Positions 10,990 to 18,111 of a stretch of DNA of 64,000 nt are shown piece by piece. Made by a program: the position numbers and the translations under genes. Origin of the DNA: Desulfobacterales bacterium (GTDB lineage: Bacteria; Desulfobacterota; Desulfobacteria; Desulfobacterales; Desulfosalsimonadaceae); assembly GCA_018335195.1 (NCBI GenBank), contig JAGXKN010000002.1:117759-181758 (forward strand). The letters are read 5' to 3'. The notes beneath the pieces are model-generated. The model was not told where the DNA came from, made no database searches, and worked only from the letters and a program-made list of their open reading frames with translations. Within the stretch, counting starts at the first letter, position 1. Each line of letters starts with the position of its first letter.

Positions 10990-12339
10990 ATGACGCCGCC
11001 GTTTGCCTTTGAACCCCTGCTGCTGTTCGGTTTCTTTTCTGTCCTGTTGCTTGCCGGCGTGTTGCTGCGGGCCCGGGTCGGATTTCTTCAGAAAATGCTT
11101 TTTCCCGCCAGTCTGATCGGGGGAGTTATCGGGCTCGGGGTGATCAACCTGCATGGATTCGGCCTGGATGCAGACCTGATAAAGGCATTTGCCTACCACT
11201 TTTTCAATATCTCCTTTATCTCCGTGGGGCTTACCCCGCCGGCCTTTGAACCCGGTACAGCGGGCAGACAAGCCGTGATGTTCCGGGGATCGGCGTGGAT
11301 GGCCCTGCTCCAGGCAGCGACCTTTACGCTCCAGGCCCTGGTGGGGGCCGGCTTTGTTTTTCTCTTCGCACTGGCGGGCACAGATTTGTTTGAGAGTTTC
11401 GGATTCCTGGTGCCTCTGGCCTTTAACGAAGGACCCGGCCAGGCGCTTTCACTGGGCCGGGCCTGGGAAGCCTACGGGTTTGCCGATGCATCCACCATTG
11501 GACTGACCTTTGCCGCGATCGGATTTTTTTTCGCCTTTTTCGCGGGCGTGCCACTGGCCAACCTCGGGCTGAAAAGGAAGCAGTTTCAAAAAAAATCACC
11601 GGGCCGGTTTTTTCTGCGCGGGATTCTGCCGACCGGGCAGGAAGCCGGTTCCGCCGGCAAGGTCACCACCCACAGTTCAAACGTGGACTGCCTGGCCTTT
11701 CATCTGGCCCAGGTGGGACTGGCCTACCTGGTCACCTATTTTCTGATGCTCGGGCTGACCTGGTGGGCGCCCCCGGATGCAGGAGGCATCCTGTGGGGCT
11801 TTTTCTTTCTTTTCGGGCTGGTGGTGGCCATTGTCCTGCGCAGGCTCACCGGGATAACCGGATTTGCCCGCCTGACCGATCCGGGGCTCCAGCGTCGGAT
11901 TACGGGAATGTCCATTGATTACCTGATCGTTGCCACCGGCTGCGGCATCGAGTTGCTTGTGGTGTGGCAGCATGCGCTTCCCATCGCCTTGATGGCCATA
12001 TCCGCCGGGATACTGACCACGGTTCTGGTGGTGGTTCTGGGGACGCGGTTGTCTGATTATCGGCTGGAAAGAATCGTTGCCATGTATGGCGTGGTCACCG
12101 GCACGGTTTCCTGCGGCCTGCTGCTTTTGCGCGTGGTGGACCCGGAACTGGACTCTCCGGCAGCCCGGGAGATTGGATTTATGAATATTTTCGCAGTGCC
12201 CGTTGTGGGCGGGCTGACGTTTTTTCTCAATGTGCCGTTGTGGTGGGGATGGAGCCTGGCCGGTACCTGCCTGGTCCTGTTTGGGGTTTTCTTGTTCTCG
12301 ATGGTGATTTTATGGCAGCGCCGGCTGTGGGGGCACTGA
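10990..12339 (+). CDS. GltS-type sodium/glutamate symporter family membrane carrier
   Basis: About 449 residues with roughly ten hydrophobic segments, beginning FAFEPLLLFGFFSVLLLAGVLLRARV and containing the family-like glycine-rich reentrant stretches (FPASLIGGVIGLG, YGVVTGTVSCGLLLLRVVDP). The family imports glutamate with sodium. As the last gene of the xsc operon, it more likely carries an acidic sulfonated amino acid, cysteate or homocysteate being isosteres of aspartate and glutamate; this is inference. The ATG at 10990 is preceded by AAGGGATT. It converges on the TSUP gene with a 22-bp gap and no clear terminator. Confidence 0.83.
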   Translation: MTPPFAFEPLLLFGFFSVLLLAGVLLRARVGFLQKMLFPASLIGGVIGLGVINLHGFGLDADLIKAFAYHFFNISFISVGLTPPAFEPGTAGRQAVMFRGSAWMALLQAATFTLQALVGAGFVFLFALAGTDLFESFGFLVPLAFNEGPGQALSLGRAWEAYGFADASTIGLTFAAIGFFFAFFAGVPLANLGLKRKQFQKKSPGRFFLRGILPTGQEAGSAGKVTTHSSNVDCLAFHLAQVGLAYLVTYFLMLGLTWWAPPDAGGILWGFFFLFGLVVAIVLRRLTGITGFARLTDPGLQRRITGMSIDYLIVATGCGIELLVVWQHALPIALMAISAGILTTVLVVVLGTRLSDYRLERIVAMYGVVTGTVSCGLLLLRVVDPELDSPAAREIGFMNIFAVPVVGGLTFFLNVPLWWGWSLAGTCLVLFGVFLFSMVILWQRRLWGH

Positions 12340-12361
12340 AGTCGCGGATCCGTATTCGTCG

Positions 12362-13033
12362 CTATCCCTTAAAGAGCATCAGCAGGCCCAGCACACCCAG
12401 CAGCCAAAGCACGACGTTTCTGTAATGTTCGTCATTGATCCGTCCGTAAAAAAAGCTTCCGGCCAGGACTCCGAGCACCAGCGGGGCTGCGCACCAGCCG
12501 AAAAGCTGCAGGGTCCGGATGGTAAAAAAACCGTTTAGCAGGAAAAAACCCAGCACGCCCAAGCCGTTTAACATGAAAAAAGCCACTAGCGTGGCCTTGA
12601 TTTCCGACTTGGTCCAGGGCTGGAGGGATGTGTAAATGACCACGGGCGGCCCCGAGGTTCCGATGCTGCCGGCCAGGCAGCCTGCGGCAAATCCCGCCAC
12701 AGAGGCCCAGAACCGGCCCAGCGCCTGTTTGGGCCGGAAGCGGAACCATGTATTTGCGGTGGTGACAATCAGGACGATCCCGACCAGGATTTCCAGCGGG
12801 CGCGGGGAGACCGACTTGTGGATGTAGACGCCAACCGGTATGCCCGGCAAAGAAGCGATCACAATCGGCAGCCACTTTCGGGGCGAAAAATGCCCGGAAA
12901 GCTGAAAGATCAAAATCAAATTGATCACCATGCCGAACAGCACGATCAGGGGCACGGCCGTTTTGATGCCGATAAACATCGCCATCAGGGGAAGGGCCAC
13001 CAGCATGACGCCGAATCCGGTCAGACCCTGCAC
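12362..13033 (-). CDS. TauE/SafE (TSUP) family anion exporter, start codon uncertain
   Basis: A polytopic membrane protein with the family signature QGLTGFGVMLVALP and a second repeat SIGTSGPPVVIYTS. TSUP proteins export sulfite or sulfoacetate, or transport other sulfur anions. In this cluster it would remove sulfite released by Xsc. The ORF-track GTG (13033) cuts into the first helix. Homologous coding continues upstream in frame (EIVYLQIISFIGGFVQG) with no ATG, GTG or TTG, and the best-placed start is an ATT at 13084 about 10 nt after AAAGGA. The gene is divergent from the second ThDP enzyme, so the palindrome at 13183 may also control it. Confidence 0.85.
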   Translation of the reverse strand: MQGLTGFGVMLVALPLMAMFIGIKTAVPLIVLFGMVINLILIFQLSGHFSPRKWLPIVIASLPGIPVGVYIHKSVSPRPLEILVGIVLIVTTANTWFRFRPKQALGRFWASVAGFAAGCLAGSIGTSGPPVVIYTSLQPWTKSEIKATLVAFFMLNGLGVLGFFLLNGFFTIRTLQLFGWCAAPLVLGVLAGSFFYGRINDEHYRNVVLWLLGVLGLLMLFKG

Positions 13034-13142
13034 GAATCCGCCGATAAAGGAGATGATTTGGAGATATACAATTTCCGTTAAAATTTCGGATAGTTCCTTT
13101 CTTACAGGGTGAAATGTGTTTATTTTAACGGATTTTGCCGGG

Positions 13143-13205
13143 CTTGTCTATTGACAAGTTATCAAAAATAAAATAATAGTCATTTTTAGAACGGTATTCT
13201 AAAAA
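13143..13205. promoter_or_regulatory. Divergent regulatory region with second copy of the TetR-type operator
   Basis: The perfect inverted repeat TTTTTAGAA-CGGTA-TTCTAAAAA (13183-13205) shares TTTAGAA-N5-TTCTAAA with the site at 6213. A -35-like TTGACA (13151-13156) lies upstream, inside a second small palindrome CTTGTC-TATT-GACAAG (13143-13158). The -10 is AT-rich but not sharply defined (around TAATAG at 13174). The operator would cover the start region of the rightward transcript and lies about 100 bp upstream of the leftward TSUP start. Confidence 0.7.
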
Positions 13206-13227
13206 ACATCTTAAAAGGAGTTTGCTC

Positions 13228-14937
13228 ATGTCATCTGATTCCGGGTCATCTGTTTCCGGCGGACAACTCGTGGCTGAAGCCCTGCTTGAAAAAAACGTGG
13301 AATATATTTTCACCTTAAGCGGCGGGCACATTACGCCCATTTACCAGTTTCTTGAAAATTCGGGCATCACCCTTTTTGACACGCGTCATGAACAGGCCGC
13401 GGCCTTCATGGCCGAGGCCTGGGGGAAAATGACCCGCACTCCCGGGGTGGCCATGGTGACAGCCGGTCCGGGGTTTACCAACTGCCTGACCGGGATTGCC
13501 AGCAGCTTTTTTTCCAATACCCCGCTGGTGCTCATTGCCGGGTGCGTGGGCCTGGATAACAAGGAAAGGCTGGATCTGCAGGACATGCCCCAGGAAGCCG
13601 TGATTTCCCCCATGGTGAAAAAGACCCTGGTCTGCCACAAGCCCGAACGCGTGTGGGAATACGTGGACATGGCCTTCCGCACCGCTGCGGCCGGACGGCC
13701 CGGCCCGGTTTACCTGGAATTTCCGGTGGACGTGTTAAATGCCCGGGTGGACCGAAGCGCGGCCAGGACCCCGGACACTATGCCCGACTCCCGGACGGCG
13801 GACCGTGAAGGCGCCCGGGCCATGCTGGATATGATCAACCGGGCGGAAAAGCCCGTGGTGATCGCCGGCAGCGGGGCCTGGCAGTCCGGTGCGGAAGAAG
13901 CCCTCACGGCCTTTATCGTAAACACCGGCATGCCGGTGTTTACATCATTAACCGGCCGGGGCACGGTTGCCGACGATCATCCCCTGTGCTTTGAAGGCGC
14001 CCTGGCAATACGCCCGGGAGCGGCTTTTGCCGCATACCTGGAAACCGACCTGGTGATTGTGCTCGGCACCCGAATTTCTTTGTTCTACATGTTCGGCGAA
14101 GTGTTTAATCCGGATGCAAAAATTGTACAGGTGGATATCAAGGAAGAGGAAATCGGCCGGAACCGGCAGGTGGACCTGCCTGTGGTCAGCGATGTAAAAG
14201 CGTACCTGGCCGCGTGCAACCGGATTATTGAGCGGGAGGGGCTTTCCGGGGACATGAAAAACCGCTTTTCCGGCTGGATCGAAAAACTCCGGGCCGCGGA
14301 TAAGGACGGCAAGGAGCCCGCGGAAAAAGACTGGACCAGTGATCACGCCCCGATTCACCCCATGCGCCTGGCAAGGGAAGTCGATGTTTTCATGGACCGC
14401 AGGGAGGATATTGTGGTGGCAGACGGCGGGGACACCACCACCTGGATGGGCATGACCCGGCGCATCAATACCCCGGGGCGCTACCTGGACTACGGAATTT
14501 ACGGATCCCTGGCAGTGGGGCTGCCCTATGCCAACGCGGCAAAACTCAAGTACCCGGAAAGCCGGGTCCTGCTGGTTTCCGGCGACGGCAGCATCGGGTT
14601 TAACTTCATGGAATTTGAAAACGCCATCCGCAAAAACCTGCCCGTGGTAGTGGTCATCGCCAATGACCTGGGCTGGGGCATGATCCGGCATAGCCAGGAA
14701 ATCCGCATCGGCCACGCCATTTCGGCCGGCACCTGGATCGGGCGGGTGGATTATCACAAAATGGTGGAAGCCATTGGCGGCAAGGGCTTTTTCGTGGAGG
14801 ATCCCGCAGAAATCCGGCCCGCCCTGGAGGCGGCTTTTGCCTCGGGCAAGGTCTGCTGCATCAACGTGATGACAGATCCCACCACGGTGAGCCCGGGCAG
14901 CATGGCCCTGGCCAATGTGGGGGCATATAAGGCATAA
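13228..14937 (+). CDS. ThDP-dependent enzyme of the acetolactate synthase / 2-hydroxyacyl-CoA lyase type, substrate unknown
   Basis: 569 residues with the three-domain ThDP architecture. The catalytic Glu is at about residue 55 (TRHEQAAAFMAE). The ThDP/Mg motif begins with GDG at 452-454 and ends VVVIANDLGWG. The overall pattern (YGSLAVGLPYANAAKL, MTAGPGFTNCLTG-like region) is closer to acetolactate synthase, oxalyl-CoA decarboxylase or 2-hydroxyacyl-CoA lyase than to Xsc, and it lacks the EPFRRDAL tail. The ATG at 13228 follows AAAAGGAG, which excludes the ORF-track TTG. Because it shares the operator of the xsc unit, it probably acts on a sulfonated or hydroxy-acid intermediate; sulfopyruvate decarboxylation or a C-C lyase reaction are untested options. 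Confidence 0.85.
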   Translation: MSSDSGSSVSGGQLVAEALLEKNVEYIFTLSGGHITPIYQFLENSGITLFDTRHEQAAAFMAEAWGKMTRTPGVAMVTAGPGFTNCLTGIASSFFSNTPLVLIAGCVGLDNKERLDLQDMPQEAVISPMVKKTLVCHKPERVWEYVDMAFRTAAAGRPGPVYLEFPVDVLNARVDRSAARTPDTMPDSRTADREGARAMLDMINRAEKPVVIAGSGAWQSGAEEALTAFIVNTGMPVFTSLTGRGTVADDHPLCFEGALAIRPGAAFAAYLETDLVIVLGTRISLFYMFGEVFNPDAKIVQVDIKEEEIGRNRQVDLPVVSDVKAYLAACNRIIEREGLSGDMKNRFSGWIEKLRAADKDGKEPAEKDWTSDHAPIHPMRLAREVDVFMDRREDIVVADGGDTTTWMGMTRRINTPGRYLDYGIYGSLAVGLPYANAAKLKYPESRVLLVSGDGSIGFNFMEFENAIRKNLPVVVVIANDLGWGMIRHSQEIRIGHAISAGTWIGRVDYHKMVEAIGGKGFFVEDPAEIRPALEAAFASGKVCCINVMTDPTTVSPGSMALANVGAYKA

Positions 14938-14954
14938 TATCAAGGAAGGTGCAT

Positions 14955-15914
14955 ATGGATCCCGCAGCGATCGACCAGGTTCGGCTCAATTTCAGTCCCC
15001 AGGGGCTCATGGTGATCAACGCCGCCATCGGCCTGATGATGCTGGGGGTTTCCCTTGATCTCAAGCTTGATGATTTCAGGCGGATCCTGGTGGCGCCGCG
15101 GGCGCCATGCATCGGTTTGGCTGCACAGTTCATACTGCTTCCCGCTTTTACCTTCCTGTTGACACTTATACTGCAGCCTGTCCCGTCCATGGCACTGGGC
15201 ATGATCCTGGTGGCCTCCTGTCCCGGAGGAAATCTGTCCAACATCATGACTTACCTGGCCAAGGGCAACTGCGCGGTATCCATCACCATGACCGCAATTT
15301 CCACCATGGCCGCGATTTTTATGACACCGCTGAATCTGTCCCTGTGGGGCGGCCTGAACCCGGATACAGCGGAAATCCTCAGATCGGTCAGCTTAAGCCC
15401 CATGGACGTGTTTGTCACGGTTTTCGTGATCCTGGGCATTCCATTGATCCTGGGCCAGATACTGACCCGGATCTTTCCCGGCCTGGCAGATCGGGTCCGC
15501 CGTCCGTTTAAAATATTCGCCCTGGTCTTTTTCATCCTGATCGTGTGCGGCGCGCTTGCGGCAAACTGGCAGTATTTCCTGGGATACGTGGGCATGGTGG
15601 TTTTCGGGGTGTTTGTCCACAATGCCCTGGCCCTGAACCTGGGTTACTGGAGCGGACGGCTGGCAAAGCTGAAAGAAGCTGATGCCCGTGCGGTCTGCAT
15701 TGAAGTGGGGATCCAGAATTCGGCCCTGGGCTTGGTGCTGGTATTTAATTTTTTCGAAGGTCTCGGCGGCATGGCCATTCTTGTGGCCTGGTGGGGCCTG
15801 TGGCACATCGTTGCCGGCCTGGTCACGGCTTTTATCTTTACGCGGATCCCGCTGCCGCCGGATTCAGAATCCACGGATCCGGATGCATGCAGGATTTCGT
15901 CAGTTCAAAAGTAG
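14955..15914 (+). CDS. Bile acid:sodium symporter (BASS) family transporter
   Basis: About 319 residues with nine or so hydrophobic helices. The BASS hallmark is visible as LVASCPGGNLSNIMTYLAKGN, with VEIGIQNSALGLVL-like sequence in the second repeat (VCIEVGIQNSALGLVLVF). Family members move organic anions with sodium, including taurine conjugates and 2-keto acids. The start is the ATG at 14955 behind AAGGAAGG; the ORF-track GTG falls inside that site. It is 17 bp downstream of the second ThDP gene and followed directly by an intrinsic terminator. A sulfonate or other organic anion uptake role is inferred from the regulon. Confidence 0.88.
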   Translation: MDPAAIDQVRLNFSPQGLMVINAAIGLMMLGVSLDLKLDDFRRILVAPRAPCIGLAAQFILLPAFTFLLTLILQPVPSMALGMILVASCPGGNLSNIMTYLAKGNCAVSITMTAISTMAAIFMTPLNLSLWGGLNPDTAEILRSVSLSPMDVFVTVFVILGIPLILGQILTRIFPGLADRVRRPFKIFALVFFILIVCGALAANWQYFLGYVGMVVFGVFVHNALALNLGYWSGRLAKLKEADARAVCIEVGIQNSALGLVLVFNFFEGLGGMAILVAWWGLWHIVAGLVTAFIFTRIPLPPDSESTDPDACRISSVQK

Positions 15915-15948
15915 GGGCGAACCTGTGTGTTCGCCCTTTCCTTTTTTT
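15914..15948 (+). terminator. Intrinsic terminator after the BASS gene, inside the gene cluster
   Basis: Stem GGGCGAAC (15915-15922) with GTTCGCCC (15929-15936), a 6-nt loop, then TTTCCTTTTTTT. The SDR Shine-Dalgarno sequence begins about 12 bp later, so the downstream SDR-ackA pair may be read through only partly or have its own promoter. Confidence 0.8.
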
Positions 15949-15971
15949 ATGAAACAATAAAGGAGCGGGCT

Positions 15972-16781
15972 TTGGGAAAACGCGGGTTTGCGGATAAAGT
16001 TGTGGTCGTCACCGGCGGGGCCAGCGGTATCGGGTTGGCAACTGCCCGCAGATTTTCAGAGGCCGGGGCGCACCTGGCCCTGCTGGATATGGAAGAAGAT
16101 TCGCTGGCCCGATGCGAAACAGAATTTCAAGCAGCCGGAAGGCCGGTGATGACAATTGCTTGTGACGTGACGCGCAAATCAGACTGCGATTCTGCCATTG
16201 ATGCGGTCATACGTTGGATGGGCGGAATTGACGTGCTGTTTAACAACGCGGGCATCACCCAGCGAAGCCGGTTCGTGGATACCCGCGCAGAGGTCTACCA
16301 AAAGGTCATGGATGTGAATTTCTTCGGGTCGCTCTACTGCACTAAGGCCGCCATTGACAGCATCATTGCGCGTCGCGGTATGATTATTGTCAATGAAAGC
16401 ATTGCCGGTGTAACCCCACTGGTGGGCCGGACCGGCTACAGCGCCAGCAAGCATGCCATGCACGGCCTTTTTACCTCGCTTCGAGCCGAGGTGCGCGGCC
16501 AGGGAGTGCATGTGATGATTGTGTGCCCCGGGTTTATCCGGACCAATCTGCAGGACCGCGCACTGGGTGGCAACGGGCAGGTAACCGACCGCCCCCAGTC
16601 TTTTGTGGGAAAACAGGAAACACCGGAAACCGCGGCAGAAGCAATTTTCCGCGGTGCTGTAAGGCAGCGGGACCTGCTGGTGTTAACCGCCGTGGGAAAG
16701 CTTGGCTACTGGATCAGCCGTCTTTTTCCGAGCTTTTATGAACGCCGGATGACCCGGCGGTTTCAATCCGAGCTGGTCTGA
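15972..16781 (+). CDS. Short-chain dehydrogenase/reductase, upstream of ackA
   Basis: About 269 residues. The SDR cofactor motif is TGGASGIG, followed by NNAG and the catalytic Ser/Tyr/Lys in NESIAG and GYSASK. It has a basic C-terminal tail (FPSFYERRMTRRFQSEL) typical of the membrane-associated DHRS7-like/"SDR family oxidoreductase" subgroup. The ORF-track start at 15927 lies within the preceding terminator. A TTG at 15972, six bases after AGGAG, is a better start and puts the cofactor motif at the right distance. It lies 17 bp before ackA. Its substrate is unknown, and whether it belongs to sulfonate metabolism rests only on position. Confidence 0.83.
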   Translation: MGKRGFADKVVVVTGGASGIGLATARRFSEAGAHLALLDMEEDSLARCETEFQAAGRPVMTIACDVTRKSDCDSAIDAVIRWMGGIDVLFNNAGITQRSRFVDTRAEVYQKVMDVNFFGSLYCTKAAIDSIIARRGMIIVNESIAGVTPLVGRTGYSASKHAMHGLFTSLRAEVRGQGVHVMIVCPGFIRTNLQDRALGGNGQVTDRPQSFVGKQETPETAAEAIFRGAVRQRDLLVLTAVGKLGYWISRLFPSFYERRMTRRFQSELV

Positions 16782-16798
16782 GTACTTCAGGAGGGCAA

Positions 16799-18025
16799 AT
16801 GGATGTACTGGTGATCAACAGCGGCAGTTCTTCGGTGAAATACAAGGTTTTTTCCATGCCCGAAGAAAGGCTTCTGGCCGCAGGCCGGGTGGAAAATATC
16901 GGTATCGGGAACAGCGGATCCAAGGCGGTGTTGATTCAGAATCACCCGGATTTGGCGCAATTCCGGGAGGGATTCCATTGCACGGATCATGCAGACGCCG
17001 TATCGCGGATCCTTACATTTCTTAACACAGAGGCCTCGGGTTTGCCGGGCGGGACCGCGGAAATCGGAATGGTCGGGCATCGGGTGGTACACGGCGGGAC
17101 CCGGTTTTCAAAACCGGTGATCATCAGCGATAATGTTTTGGCCGGACTGGAACAACTCACCGGGCTTGCGCCGCTGCACATCCCGTTGAACGTCGCATGC
17201 ATCAAGGCCTGCAGGGAGGTTCTCCCGGAAATGCCAATGGCTGCCTGCTTTGATACGGCCTTTTCTTATGATCTTCCGCACAAGTCCCGGTTTTATCCCG
17301 TGCCCATGGAGTGGTATGAAAAATACGGGATCCGCCGCTATGGTTTTCACGGCATATCCTATGAATACGTAACGGCGGAGGCGGCAAAGCAGTTGGGACA
17401 GCCCCCGGATCGGCTGAAAATCATTGCCGCGCACCTGGGAAACGGCAGCAGCATCATGGCTTTTGACCGCGGGCGGGTGCTGGATACGAGCATGGGGTTT
17501 ACGCCGCTGGAAGGCCTGATGATGGGAACCCGGTCCGGGGATTTCGATCCGGCGGTTTTTCCATATATCATGGAAAAAACCGGCATGTCGGTTGAGCACA
17601 TCCTGGAGACCTTAAATACCCGCAGCGGACTTCTGGGCATCAGCGGGGTGAGCCGGGATATGCGGGAAATCGAGGCGCAAATGGATGCGGGAAATCCGCG
17701 GGCCCGGATTGCTTTTGACATGTTTGTCCATATTCTGCGCAAGTATCTCGGGGCCTATTTCTTTTCCCTGGCCGGCGCAGATGCGGTTGTGTTTACCGGG
17801 GGCATCGGGGAAAACGCTTTTCGGGTGCGAGAGGCGGTGTTTGCCCCGCTGGGGGACCTGGGCTTGCTGCTGGATGCGGATAAAAATCGCGCCGTGACCG
17901 GCGGTCAGGCGGGCTGGATTCATGCAGATGACAGCCGGACAAAGGCGCTGGTGATCCCGGCAGACGAGGAGCGCATGATTGCGCGGTCAGTGTTTCAGGT
18001 GGTTTTGCGGGATCCGGGCCGGTGA
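16799..18025 (+). CDS. ackA: Acetate kinase
   Basis: Converts acetyl phosphate plus ADP to acetate plus ATP. 408 residues, full length for the family, with the N-terminal phosphate loop INSGSSSVKYKVF, the active-site HRVVHGG, HLGNGSS and the late GGIGENA motif. The ATG at 16799 follows AGGAGGG. There is no neighbouring pta gene. Together with Xsc, which makes acetyl phosphate directly, this gives substrate-level phosphorylation from a sulfonate without acetyl-CoA, as known in the taurine-fermenting Desulfonispora. It is convergent with the ligase gene across a shared terminator region. Confidence 0.96.
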   Translation: MDVLVINSGSSSVKYKVFSMPEERLLAAGRVENIGIGNSGSKAVLIQNHPDLAQFREGFHCTDHADAVSRILTFLNTEASGLPGGTAEIGMVGHRVVHGGTRFSKPVIISDNVLAGLEQLTGLAPLHIPLNVACIKACREVLPEMPMAACFDTAFSYDLPHKSRFYPVPMEWYEKYGIRRYGFHGISYEYVTAEAAKQLGQPPDRLKIIAAHLGNGSSIMAFDRGRVLDTSMGFTPLEGLMMGTRSGDFDPAVFPYIMEKTGMSVEHILETLNTRSGLLGISGVSRDMREIEAQMDAGNPRARIAFDMFVHILRKYLGAYFFSLAGADAVVFTGGIGENAFRVREAVFAPLGDLGLLLDADKNRAVTGGQAGWIHADDSRTKALVIPADEERMIARSVFQVVLRDPGR

Positions 18026-18040
18026 CCCGACATCCGGCGT

Positions 18041-18080
18041 TAAAAAAAAGCCGCCCCGGGCATCTTTGTCCCGGGACGGC
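18041..18080 (-). terminator. Strong intrinsic terminator for the minus-strand ligase gene
   Basis: Arms GCCGCCCCGGG (18050-18060) and CCCGGGACGGC (18070-18080) pair with one mismatch around a 9-nt loop. On the minus strand the stem is followed by eight Ts. It lies between convergent ackA and the acyl-CoA ligase. Confidence 0.88.
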
Positions 18081-18111
18081 CGATTTACGCGCCTGAACAG
18101 ACTGCGGTTTG

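Noticed and set aside
13948-14943. 331-aa minus-strand ORF, one of the longest in the track
   Set aside because: Antisense to the ThDP enzyme gene, His/Pro-rich translation without a family pattern.
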